DNA from: Qipengyuania pacifica
GTDB lineage: Bacteria; Pseudomonadota; Alphaproteobacteria; Sphingomonadales; Sphingomonadaceae
Assembly: GCF_019857205.1 (NCBI RefSeq)
Contig: NZ_JAHWXO010000002.1
Location: 186,001-250,000 of the forward strand
Direction of reading: 5' to 3'
Length of the DNA: 64,000 bases
In this document: piece by piece, positions 29,208 to 37,390 of the stretch
Layout: each line of letters begins with the position of its first letter
Position numbering within the stretch: the first letter of the stretch is position 1
Translations under genes and position numbers: made by a program
Notes under the pieces: model-generated
What the model was told of the DNA's origin: nothing
Database searches by the model: none
What the model saw: the letters and a program-made list of their open reading frames with translations, nothing else

Positions 29208-31397
29208 ATGCGTTTTACTTTACTGACCTGCGCCGCGGCCGCCGCTCTCATCCCCTATGCGGCCATAGCCCAAGAAGCCTCATCTTCCGATCAGCAAGAG
29301 CCGGAAGCTCCGACGAGGACGTCCACCGAAAGGGGTGGAGACGATTTTCATAACGTGATCGTAGTTACAGCACCGGGTCTTGATCGCTTAGATGTTCTGG
29401 CAGGCACCTCCGTCGTCGATGGAATGGAGCTTCAGCGCAACCAGAACGGGCAATTAGGTGAGGTTCTGGCCAAGCTTCCAGGTGTGTCGGCGAGCGGTTT
29501 TGCGCCTGGTGTTTCGCGTCCCGTACTCAGAGGTTTCGGCGGTGAGCGCGTCCGAGTTCTGACAGACGGCATCGGTGCCATCGACGCTTCGAGTACATCC
29601 GATGACCACGCCGTTACCGTGGAGCCCCTGATCGCCGAACGCATCGAGGTACTTCGCGGGCCTGCAGTGCTGCTTTATGGAAGCCAGGCGATCGGCGGCG
29701 CTGTGAACGTCATCACAAAGCGAATTCCGCCACGCGTCCCGGATGAGCCCGTACATGTCGACGCAATGGCCGGCTTCGATACTGTCAGCAACCGGCGCGA
29801 AGGCGGCCTTTCGGTCGACGTGCCTGTTGGTGACAATCTCGCATTCCATGTGGATGGATCGTATCGCAACACCGATAATCTCGAGATTCCCGGATATGTA
29901 GCAACCGATCGCCTTCGCGCCCAACTCCTGGAATCTGCTGCGGAAGAGGAGGCCGAAGGTCATCTGGATGAGGCGGAGGAACTACGGGAGGGGGCGAACG
30001 CACGCGGAACTTTGCCGAATAGCTGGACGGAAACCTACACTCTGGGAACAGGGCTTGCCTATTTCTCGGGCAACAGCAGCCTTGGCGTATCTTTCGATTA
30101 CTATGACACGAATTACGGCATACCGGGCCTGCCAGGCGTAGGACACGTGCATGAAGGTGATCATGATCACGATCACGAAGAAGAGGATGATGATCACGCG
30201 CACGGCGAGGAAGGGCCCGTTTCAATCGGCATGAAGCGGTACCGCGCCGATCTGAAAGGCGTGCTGGATCTTGGCGACGGCTTCTTCAACGAGCTGCGGA
30301 CTCGGTGGGGATACAGCGATTATACCCACACCGAGTTTGAAGGAGACGACGTAGGAACCGTGTTCGATGTCGAGGGCGTCGAAGGCCGCGTGGAGCTTGT
30401 TCAATCGCGCCGTGGAAACCTTCAGGGTTCGCTCGGCGGTCAATACTCGCATACCAATTTCTCCGCTATCGGCGAAGAAGCTTTCGTGCCCAGCAACACG
30501 ACCGATAGTTTTGCTTTGTTCACTGTGCAGGAACTCGATTTCGACAGGTTCGAAGTGGAACTCGGTGCTCGCTATGAGCACACCGGTGTCGACGCTTCGG
30601 ATTCGATCGGCGTATCCCGCGATTTCGATACGTTTTCCGGAGCCATCGGCGCATCCTATACTCTTACGGATGGCGCGGCGGGCGATCTGCGAGCAGGGGT
30701 CAATCTCTCGCGAGCAGAACGTGCGCCTTCCGCGCAAGAACTATTCGCCGATGGTCCACACGTCGCAACGCAACAGTTTGAAATCGGCAGTCCTACTCTA
30801 GGAACTGAACGCTCGTGGGGCGTGGAAGGCTACGTCCGCGGTAACCTTGGCCCGGCTCTTCTGAGTGCGAGCGTCTACAGGAACTGGTTCAACGACTTCA
30901 TTTTTCTTTCCGATACGGGTGCGGAAGAAGACGGGCTGGAGGTGTTTCAGTTTCTGCAGCAGAATGCGGATCAGTTCGGCATAGAAGCCGAGGCGAGCAT
31001 GCCCGTTTTCGAAACCAATGACTTCAAGCTGCTTGCGGATGTTCGCGGCGACTATGTCAGGGCCACTCTGGCAGATGGTTCTCCGGTACCCCGTATTCCG
31101 CCCCTGAGCCTTTCCGGTGCACTCGAAGGGCAGTTCGAACACGTCGATGTCCGCGCAGAGGTGGAATGGTTCGATAAACAGGACCGCGTGTCGGAACACG
31201 AAGCGCCAACGGATGGGTATACCTTCGTAAATGCTTCTGTCGCGTGGCATCCATTCGAGGGGGCGGACAACCTGACCATCCTCGCGCAAGTGGACAATAT
31301 CTTCGATGTCGAAGGTCGGCGCCATACGAGTTTCACGAAGGAATTCGTGCCTCTGCCCGGCCGGAATTTCAAACTGACCGCTCGTTTGAGCCTGTAA
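29208..31397 (+). CDS. TonB-dependent receptor, ZnuD-like metal transporter
   Basis: A 729-residue outer-membrane receptor. It has a signal peptide ending near AIAQEA, a plug domain (about 45-165) with VVTAPGLDRLDVLAGTSVVD, RPVLRGFGGERVRVLTDG and RGPAVLLYGSQAIGGAVNV, then a 22-strand-type barrel ending in LTARLSL. A loop near residues 308-338 is packed with histidine and acid (for example DHDHDHEEEDDDHAHGEE), as in zinc receptor ZnuD. Zinc is therefore the likeliest cargo, but copper or nickel is not excluded. GGAG precedes ATG 29208. I found no convincing Zur site upstream. Confidence 0.88.
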   Translation: MRFTLLTCAAAAALIPYAAIAQEASSSDQQEPEAPTRTSTERGGDDFHNVIVVTAPGLDRLDVLAGTSVVDGMELQRNQNGQLGEVLAKLPGVSASGFAPGVSRPVLRGFGGERVRVLTDGIGAIDASSTSDDHAVTVEPLIAERIEVLRGPAVLLYGSQAIGGAVNVITKRIPPRVPDEPVHVDAMAGFDTVSNRREGGLSVDVPVGDNLAFHVDGSYRNTDNLEIPGYVATDRLRAQLLESAAEEEAEGHLDEAEELREGANARGTLPNSWTETYTLGTGLAYFSGNSSLGVSFDYYDTNYGIPGLPGVGHVHEGDHDHDHEEEDDDHAHGEEGPVSIGMKRYRADLKGVLDLGDGFFNELRTRWGYSDYTHTEFEGDDVGTVFDVEGVEGRVELVQSRRGNLQGSLGGQYSHTNFSAIGEEAFVPSNTTDSFALFTVQELDFDRFEVELGARYEHTGVDASDSIGVSRDFDTFSGAIGASYTLTDGAAGDLRAGVNLSRAERAPSAQELFADGPHVATQQFEIGSPTLGTERSWGVEGYVRGNLGPALLSASVYRNWFNDFIFLSDTGAEEDGLEVFQFLQQNADQFGIEAEASMPVFETNDFKLLADVRGDYVRATLADGSPVPRIPPLSLSGALEGQFEHVDVRAEVEWFDKQDRVSEHEAPTDGYTFVNASVAWHPFEGADNLTILAQVDNIFDVEGRRHTSFTKEFVPLPGRNFKLTARLSL

Positions 31398-31484
31398 GTC
31401 CGCGCGAGACCGCGCATGCCGACGCCTGGATCACGGGCGTCGGCTTTCCTTTCCCTGCAGACATTCCTCAAAGGAAGAGACCGG

Positions 31485-31886
31485 ATGCAATTCAGCAATT
31501 CTCCACATCGCAACCTGCTCGATGGAATGGCGATTGCCGGATCCGCGCTCTGCCTGATTCATTGTCTCGCCTTGCCACTCATCATCGCGTGGCTGCCCGC
31601 GCTTGCGGACTGGTTGTCCTGGCCGGAAAGCGTGCATCTCTGGATACTGCTCGCGGCATTGCCTCTGTCGTTCTTTGCCCTGTGGCGTCATGCACTTTGC
31701 GAAGGTAGAAAAGTGCCGTTTCTTCTCGGGATGGCAGGACTTGCCATTATGGCCAGCGCCCTTCTCATCGAGGCATCTCCCATTGAACCATTCGTGACGA
31801 GTATTGGTGCCGCGCTGCTGGCGGCAGCGCATATCCTCAGTTGGCGTGGAAGGCGTTCGTGCCACGAAGGGGAGTTACGCCAGTAA
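31485..31886 (+). CDS. MerC-domain membrane protein
   Basis: A 133-residue protein with four predicted membrane helices and the CLIHC motif in the first helix (SALCLIHCLALPLI), typical of the MerC family first known from mercury uptake. A late cysteine and histidine pair, RRSCHEGE, is near the C-terminus. The start ATG 31485 follows AAGGAAGAG. No mercuric reductase or MerR lies nearby, and it directly follows the ZnuD-like receptor. It is therefore more likely the inner-membrane or accessory partner in uptake of zinc or a related metal; this is an inference from order. Confidence 0.85.
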   Translation: MQFSNSPHRNLLDGMAIAGSALCLIHCLALPLIIAWLPALADWLSWPESVHLWILLAALPLSFFALWRHALCEGRKVPFLLGMAGLAIMASALLIEASPIEPFVTSIGAALLAAAHILSWRGRRSCHEGELRQ

Positions 31887-31973
31887 GCTCGCAGTCAATG
31901 TCGGCAGGCCTCGACAGGGACGCAATTAGCTGCTGCAAGCCCTCCGATAATTTCACTTACTGAAAGCGAACGA

Positions 31974-32450
31974 ATGGCCGATCTGTCGCATATCGATAAA
32001 CATGGGCGCGCACGAATGGTCGATGTTGGCGACAAGCCGGTTACAGCCCGCAAGGCGTCAGCAACCGGGACTGTGACGTGCCAGTTGCTCACGCTCGATT
32101 TGCTGAAAGAAAGCAAGGTTCCCAAGGGAAACGTCATCGGCACGGCCGAATTGGCAGGTGTCATGGCAGCCAAACGAACGGCCGACCTCATCCCCCTGTG
32201 TCATCAGATACCGCTTTCGCAGGTCGATGTTACGATTACTGCAGACGACACATTGCCGGGTTTCGCAGTCGCGGCAACGGTGCGAACAGAGGGACGGACC
32301 GGTGCCGAAATGGAAGCGCTAACGGCGGTATCCGTCGCGTGCCTCACATTGTTCGACATGCTGAAAGCGGTCGACAAGGATATGACCATCGGTGAAATCC
32401 GCGTAACTGCGAAGGAAGGCGGCAGGTCCGGCGATTGGCGACGCGCCTGA
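31974..32450 (+). CDS. moaC: Cyclic pyranopterin monophosphate synthase MoaC
   Basis: A 158-residue enzyme of molybdenum cofactor synthesis that converts the MoaA product to cyclic pyranopterin monophosphate. The full family pattern is present: [25 protein letters not shown] is split across the start, then [20 protein letters not shown] with the active-site His and Cys region, and [21 protein letters not shown] plus KAVDKDMTI near the end. No other moa or moe gene is in the window. It converges on the thiolase-like gene; the two stops abut to form TGATCA at 32448-32453. Confidence 0.97.
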   Translation: MADLSHIDKHGRARMVDVGDKPVTARKASATGTVTCQLLTLDLLKESKVPKGNVIGTAELAGVMAAKRTADLIPLCHQIPLSQVDVTITADDTLPGFAVAATVRTEGRTGAEMEALTAVSVACLTLFDMLKAVDKDMTIGEIRVTAKEGGRSGDWRRA

Positions 32451-33956
32451 TCAGCTGCGCTGCCAGATTGCAAGACCATCGCAAGCGCGTTGGATTTTCC
32501 CGCCGGTTCCTACAGGCTCGCATCGGCCATCGGTGAGAAACGCGATGGTTTCGCCGTCATCGGCAGGAACCTTGGCCAAGGTGCGTGATCCATTCGGCGT
32601 GAGTGCCACGATCACGCCGGATTTTGGAGAGCCGGCGCGGTCATAGTGCACCGTGTAAGTCTCTATGACGGCGGGCCCCGCATAATCTTCATCGATGGGC
32701 GGAACTTCACCGCGTCTGTCGTCGGCTTCGGTCTGATAATCGAAATCTTGCGGGAAAAGCGCGCCCGTTGGCTCGCCCGACAGCATGATGGTGTGATTGT
32801 GGGTGGCATATCCACCATTGGCGAACAGTAAACCTCGACCGTCGGTCCCGCGCAGTTTTTCGGCCATGGCGACCACAGCATGGCTCATATAGTTCCCAAT
32901 CGGTCCTCCACCGAACGTCAGGCCGCCAAAAACCGTAACGGGTTTTTCGATCGGCCAATCCAGCACTCTGCGTGCCATCTTCGGAACACAGGGGAAGCAA
33001 CTGTAAAGTTCTACATGAGCAAGGTCATTCGTGCCGATCTCGTTCAACGCCATCGCCCGTTCGATCGAGGTCGCCAGGCTGGGTGATTGGTCATAGCGGT
33101 CGCGAGCAAGGAAGTTGCCGCTTTCGTGTGCAGCCGCACCATAGCCGATATGGACGAGCCGCTCATCCGGAATGCCGCGCCTTCGCGCTTCCGCTAGAGA
33201 CGTTACGATAAAAGCTGCGCCCTGATTGACCGAGGAATTGGCCACCTGGAGCTTCGTATAGGGAAAGGCGATGGGCCGATTATTCTCGCTGGGCTCAACG
33301 ACAGCCTCAGCCTTTACCGGCTTGCGTATCCATGCCCCATCACTCGCCGCAGCCACCTCGCTCATAATGGCCCAAATCGCACCGGTTTCTGCCTGCCCTT
33401 CTGCCAGGCTCTGGCAATAGGACGCCCGCCCGGCGTTTTCGTAAAGCGGATAGACATCCGTGGGTACGACAAGGCCGTAGCTCTGCGGATAACCATGCCG
33501 GACCCGATGGCTCGCATCGCGAAGCGCGTTGGGTTTTTCGCCCCCCTCCGGCTTCTTCAAAGCGGCGAGATGGCCGGCTGTTCGCAACGCTTCTCCGCCA
33601 GCAATCGCACAGATTTTCGCTTCTCCGCGACCAATACGATTTGCGGCCTCGTGCAGGAGCAGTATGGGGCTGTCGCCATTGGGCAGTGCGGTCTGCATCC
33701 GGTGAGCCGGGTCGATCCCGAGGTCCTTCGCAACCTTCGCGTCGACCGGATTGAGCTGAGGCCAAGCGAGTTGGGCAACCACGGAAAGGGAATCGCAATC
33801 GACCAAAACGCCGCCGCCCGCATCTGCATCTGCGCGGCGCAGGGCGCGCGTCATTAGACCCACTGGATCGAGACCATCGGCCGGCGTCTCGGGCCAATCA
33901 TTGATCTGGCCAACACCGATAATCACGGGGGTAGTTTCGGGGTCCTGTCCGGTCAT
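32451..33956 (-). CDS. Thiolase-like protein lacking the usual catalytic cysteine
   Basis: A 501-residue thiolase-superfamily protein, usually annotated acetyl-CoA acetyltransferase. The N-terminal fold begins TTPVIIGVGQINDW. Where true thiolases carry the nucleophilic Cys, this one has ALPNGDSPILLLHEAANR, as in the mycobacterial-type thiolase-like proteins (TLP). Later pieces are VELYSCFPCVPKMA, GGLTFGGGPIGNYMSHA and FANGGYATHNH. It probably binds acyl-CoA, but thiolytic activity is doubtful. ATG 33956 is used. Context gives no pathway, and its tail abuts moaC. Confidence 0.78.
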   Translation of the reverse strand: MTGQDPETTPVIIGVGQINDWPETPADGLDPVGLMTRALRRADADAGGGVLVDCDSLSVVAQLAWPQLNPVDAKVAKDLGIDPAHRMQTALPNGDSPILLLHEAANRIGRGEAKICAIAGGEALRTAGHLAALKKPEGGEKPNALRDASHRVRHGYPQSYGLVVPTDVYPLYENAGRASYCQSLAEGQAETGAIWAIMSEVAAASDGAWIRKPVKAEAVVEPSENNRPIAFPYTKLQVANSSVNQGAAFIVTSLAEARRRGIPDERLVHIGYGAAAHESGNFLARDRYDQSPSLATSIERAMALNEIGTNDLAHVELYSCFPCVPKMARRVLDWPIEKPVTVFGGLTFGGGPIGNYMSHAVVAMAEKLRGTDGRGLLFANGGYATHNHTIMLSGEPTGALFPQDFDYQTEADDRRGEVPPIDEDYAGPAVIETYTVHYDRAGSPKSGVIVALTPNGSRTLAKVPADDGETIAFLTDGRCEPVGTGGKIQRACDGLAIWQRS

Positions 33957-34023
33957 AAAAGCGCTCCACCTGCCGCGATGCCTAGCAAGCAATCTGGTGC
34001 CTGCAACTGGAAGGTGAGAGAGC

Positions 34024-34098
34024 TGGCTGGGGTGGCAGGGATCGAACCTGCGAATGTCGGTACCAAAAACCGATGCCTTACCACTTGGCTACACCCCA
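34024..34098 (-). tRNA. tRNA-Gln (anticodon TTG)
   Basis: Read on the minus strand, a complete cloverleaf runs TGGGGTG acceptor, D arm with AGCCAAGTGGTAAGGC, anticodon stem TCGGT/ACCGA with loop TTTTGGT (anticodon TTG), T arm with GGTTCGATCC, acceptor CACCCCA, discriminator G and an encoded CCA (34024-34026). Confidence 0.97.
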
Positions 34099-34196
34099 GC
34101 AGGTGCGCGCCCCTATAGCGTGTCGTGCGCGGAAGGGAAGGGGTGGGATGTGGAAATGATGAGGGTGCCAGACCCGCGACTGGATATCGGGCAAAC

Positions 34197-34227
34197 GTCC
34201 TCTCCTCGATTACTTGGAGGAGAGGAC
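34197..34227. terminator. Perfect 11-bp hairpin downstream of yghU
   Basis: GTCCTCTCCTC (34197-34207) pairs exactly with GAGGAGAGGAC (34217-34227) around a nine-base loop. It lies 34 bases after the yghU stop on the minus strand and before tRNA-Gln. A T-run is weak on the minus side; ATTTT follows on the plus side. It is called a terminator with reserve. Confidence 0.5.
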
Positions 34228-34261
34228 ATTTTCGCCCTCAGGCGGCGGCGCTTGCCGCGGC

Positions 34262-35113
34262 CTAGATATTCTTGCCTTCGAAATCGCTGGACGAATGCCG
34301 TTCGCTCAGCTGTTCGTCTTCTTCACCCCAGGTCTTGTTGACGATACGCCCACGGCGCACGGCTGGCCTCTCGGCGATCTGCTTTACCCACCGCTCGACA
34401 TGGGTGTACTCATGGATCGAAAGGAATTTGCGCGCTTCGCCGTAAATGCCGCCAGTGACGAAGGGGGACAACCACGGCCAGCTTGCAATGTCGGCGATCG
34501 TGTAGTCCTTGCCACCAAGATATTCGCTTTGGGACAGCCGCTTGTCGGCAACATCGAACAGGCGCTTCGTTTCCATGGCGTAGCGGTTGATCGGATATTC
34601 GAACTTTTCGGGTGCGTAGGCGTAGAAGTGGCCGAAACCGCCACCGATGAACGGGGCGCTGCCGACCTGCCAGAACAGCCAGCTCAGCACTTCTGCACGG
34701 GTGGTGTCAGCCGGAAGGAAGGCGCCGAATTTCTCAGCGAGATGAAGCAGGATTGCGCCGCTCTCAAAAACTCGGATCGGTTCCGGTCCGCTGCGATCGA
34801 GCAACGTGGGGATCTTGGAGTTGGGGTTGAGGTCGACAAAACCTGATCCGAACTGATCACCATCCGAAATGCTTATCGTCCAGGCGTCGTATTCCGCACC
34901 GGAATGACCCGCTTCCAACAGTTCCTCGAGCATTATGCCAGCCTTCACGCCGTTGGGCGTCGCCAGCGAGTAAAGTTGGAAATCATGTTCGCCGACGGGA
35001 AGTTCCTTGTCTTCCCGGGCACCCGCCGTCGGTCGATTGATGCTGGCGAAGCGCCCGCCATTCTCGGTGTCGGGTGCCCAGACTTCGGGCGGGGTATAGG
35101 TGGGATCAGCCAT
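34262..35113 (-). CDS. yghU: Glutathione-dependent disulfide-bond oxidoreductase YghU
   Basis: A 283-residue GST-fold enzyme of the nu class. It reduces disulfides using two bound glutathiones. The marker sequences are YTPPEVWAPDTENGGRFASI at the start, the active-site threonine/asparagine region ATPNGVKAGIMLEEL, NPNSKIPTLLD, FESGAILLHLAEKFG, and YTIADIASWPWLS in the C-terminal helical domain. Length equals E. coli YghU closely. It diverges from the topoisomerase gene with 92 bases between starts. A perfect hairpin follows its stop. Confidence 0.93.
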   Translation of the reverse strand: MADPTYTPPEVWAPDTENGGRFASINRPTAGAREDKELPVGEHDFQLYSLATPNGVKAGIMLEELLEAGHSGAEYDAWTISISDGDQFGSGFVDLNPNSKIPTLLDRSGPEPIRVFESGAILLHLAEKFGAFLPADTTRAEVLSWLFWQVGSAPFIGGGFGHFYAYAPEKFEYPINRYAMETKRLFDVADKRLSQSEYLGGKDYTIADIASWPWLSPFVTGGIYGEARKFLSIHEYTHVERWVKQIAERPAVRRGRIVNKTWGEEDEQLSERHSSSDFEGKNI

Positions 35114-35205
35114 TGTGTTCTCCTGTGATGCGATGGCTAAGCCAGCCTTCGGTTCACCGCAAGGTGGGGAACCGGACTGCCCGTCCCACTGTTCTTCCCT
35201 TCACC

Positions 35206-36207
35206 ATGACGAAGCTCATCTATGTCGACGACGACCTGCCTGGAATCACCCGCAAGGGTGCGGGGAAGGGATGGGCCTATTACGATCCCAAAGGTAAGCT
35301 TATCGGCGATGCAGAAGAAAAGCGTAGGCTCAATGCAATTGCCCTTCCGCCGGCTTATGTCGACGCCTGGTTCTGCCCCGCGCCGAATGGTCATATTCTC
35401 GCGACCGGCATCGATGCCAAAGGCCGCAAACAATATCGGTATCACCCTGATTTCCGCGCCGCGCGAGAAGGCGAAAAATTCGATAGCTGCGTTACCTTCG
35501 GCAGCCTGCTTCCTCTCGTCCGAAAGCGTGTAGAAAGCGATCTGCGCGGGCATAACCTCACCAGAGAGCGCGCCATCGCGAGCGTCGTGAGGCTGCTCGA
35601 CCTTGGTGCGATCAGGGTTGGGAACGAAGGGTATGCAAAGGCCAACAAGAGTTTCGGTGCCACCACCCTGCGTAATCGCCACGCCGAACTGACCGGGAAG
35701 ACCTTGCGGCTTCGCTACAAGGGGAAGGGCGGCAAGCTGCAGGAGGTTACCCTGTCCGATGGCAGCCTGGCACGAATGGTGCGCAAAATGCAGGATCTGC
35801 CAGGCCAACATCTGTTCAAATATGTCGATGACGATGGCGACCAGCACACGGTCGGATCGAGTGACGTCAACGACTATCTGCGCGAAACCATGGGGCAGGA
35901 TTTCACGGCCAAGAACTTTCGCACCTGGCACGCAAGCGTCAGGGCGCTGACCTGCGTTTATGAGGGCGATGGCAAGCTGCCGATGAAGCAACTGCTCGAA
36001 TGCGTCGCCGACCATCTGGGCAATACACCCGCGGTCACAAGAAAAAGTTATATTCACCCGGCGGTGTTCGAAGTTCTCGAAAATCAGATCGAATGGCGCG
36101 ACGAGCTTCGCCTGCCACGCGCGACACGATGGTTAACGCGCGAAGAACGCGGCCTGATCGACCTTCTGCAGAACAGTCCCAGCGCGAGCACCCTGCTCGC
36201 CGCCTAG
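35206..36207 (+). CDS. DNA topoisomerase IB (eukaryote/poxvirus-like)
   Basis: A 333-residue tyrosine topoisomerase that relaxes supercoils by a 3'-phosphotyrosyl nick. It begins IYVDDDLPGITRKGAGKGW, carries the catalytic arginine region RLLDLGAIRVGNEGYAKAN, the KGKGGK lysine loop, FRTWHASVRAL, and the nucleophile Tyr282 in TRKSYIHP. Length matches bacterial TopIB. ATG 35206 is the family start MTKLIY. It is monocistronic in appearance, divergent from yghU, and needs no other subunit. Confidence 0.92.
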   Translation: MTKLIYVDDDLPGITRKGAGKGWAYYDPKGKLIGDAEEKRRLNAIALPPAYVDAWFCPAPNGHILATGIDAKGRKQYRYHPDFRAAREGEKFDSCVTFGSLLPLVRKRVESDLRGHNLTRERAIASVVRLLDLGAIRVGNEGYAKANKSFGATTLRNRHAELTGKTLRLRYKGKGGKLQEVTLSDGSLARMVRKMQDLPGQHLFKYVDDDGDQHTVGSSDVNDYLRETMGQDFTAKNFRTWHASVRALTCVYEGDGKLPMKQLLECVADHLGNTPAVTRKSYIHPAVFEVLENQIEWRDELRLPRATRWLTREERGLIDLLQNSPSASTLLAA

Positions 36208-36345
36208 GGCCGAAAATCTCAAAATCATTTCGCAATTTCGGTAGGTTGGGCTAGCACTCTGCCATCGATGGTGTGGAACTGTCGACGGTTCGCATATACG
36301 CAGGGGTGTATTGCGGACAGCCATGCCTGCCGGAAGCTTATCACC

Positions 36346-37362
36346 ATGCATCGCCTCGCAAATTTCGATGTCAGCCGGCAGTTTCTTACCCGTAAGGGCA
36401 AGATTACGGCGCAGATCGTATTCGGTACCCTGTGCGGTGCAGCGATTATCGGGCTTCGGACACTGTTCGATATGTGGGCGCCATCTTCAGGGCCCTTCGC
36501 TCTGATATATCCGACAGTGCTGTTATCGACGCTCTATGGCCACTGGCGCGCCGGACTGGCTGCTTTTTGCGTAACATTTGCGTGGGCCTGGTTCTTCGTC
36601 CTCCCGGTGCAATCCTCGTTCTTTTTCTCGGACCCCACCGATCCCGCTCGTGTCTTCCTGAACGCAGCAAGTGCGCTGGTCGTTCTGATTTTTGCCGAAG
36701 CGTTCCGCAGGGCAGCGCACGCCACGCTGACTGAAATTCGCCTGCGGGCTGATCGCCGCTTGACCCTGCTTGCAGACCTCGAGCACCGAACAAAGAACAA
36801 TTTTGCGTTGGTCGCCAGCATGCTGGAATTGCAGAAACGGCGCATTCCCCATCAGGAATTGCATGCGCCGCTCGATGACGCAGTGGGCCGTGTACGAACC
36901 TTTGCGGACGCCTATTCCGCTCTCGCGCTCGAGCAATCGGACGATCCCAGCGTCGATATGAAGCCATATCTCGACTATCTCCTCAACCGGATCGAAGCGT
37001 CCAGTCTGCCACCTGCGGTCAAGCTGTTCCGCGAGATCGACGCAGCCACTTTGTTACGGGAGGAGGCGGTCGCCATAGGTCTCTATTTGAACGAAGCCGT
37101 CTCGAATGCCTGCAAATATGCCTTTCCGAACGACCGAAGCGGTACGATAGCCGTGTTCTTCCATGTGCGGGACAGGGGGTGGCGGTTCACGATCGAAGAC
37201 GATGGTGTCGGTGACGCCGCGATACCCCACCCAGGTGGGGGCTTGGGAAGCCAGCTACTGACAGCATTCGCCGCTCAAGCGAGCGCAACCCACCATGGCG
37301 GGCCGGTTCTCAATGGCTATCGCAGTGAAATGCGAAAGGTTCTTGAAACCGAGGTTGCGTAG
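36346..37362 (+). CDS. Orphan membrane histidine kinase with HisKA_2 domain
   Basis: A 338-residue kinase. Three or four membrane helices (about residues 18-120) resemble the DUF4118 module (FALIYPTVLLSTLYGHWRAG). The dimerisation/phospho-acceptor segment is DLEHRTKNNFALVASMLELQ with His147, the HisKA_2/HWE style. The ATPase domain has NEAVSNACKYAFP and IEDDGVG. Kinases of this type often feed the alphaproteobacterial general stress response through PhyR, but no phyR, nepR or ecfG gene is here, so the target is unknown. ATG 36346 with GGAAG upstream is preferred; an ATG at 36268 is also in frame. Confidence 0.82.
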   Translation: MHRLANFDVSRQFLTRKGKITAQIVFGTLCGAAIIGLRTLFDMWAPSSGPFALIYPTVLLSTLYGHWRAGLAAFCVTFAWAWFFVLPVQSSFFFSDPTDPARVFLNAASALVVLIFAEAFRRAAHATLTEIRLRADRRLTLLADLEHRTKNNFALVASMLELQKRRIPHQELHAPLDDAVGRVRTFADAYSALALEQSDDPSVDMKPYLDYLLNRIEASSLPPAVKLFREIDAATLLREEAVAIGLYLNEAVSNACKYAFPNDRSGTIAVFFHVRDRGWRFTIEDDGVGDAAIPHPGGGLGSQLLTAFAAQASATHHGGPVLNGYRSEMRKVLETEVA

Positions 37363-37390
37363 GGTAGCCTAAAAGGATACCGCGCCAGCC

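Noticed and set aside
31485-31886. MerC as part of a mercury-resistance operon
   Set aside because: No merA, merP, merT or merR is present. The gene follows a ZnuD-like receptor instead.
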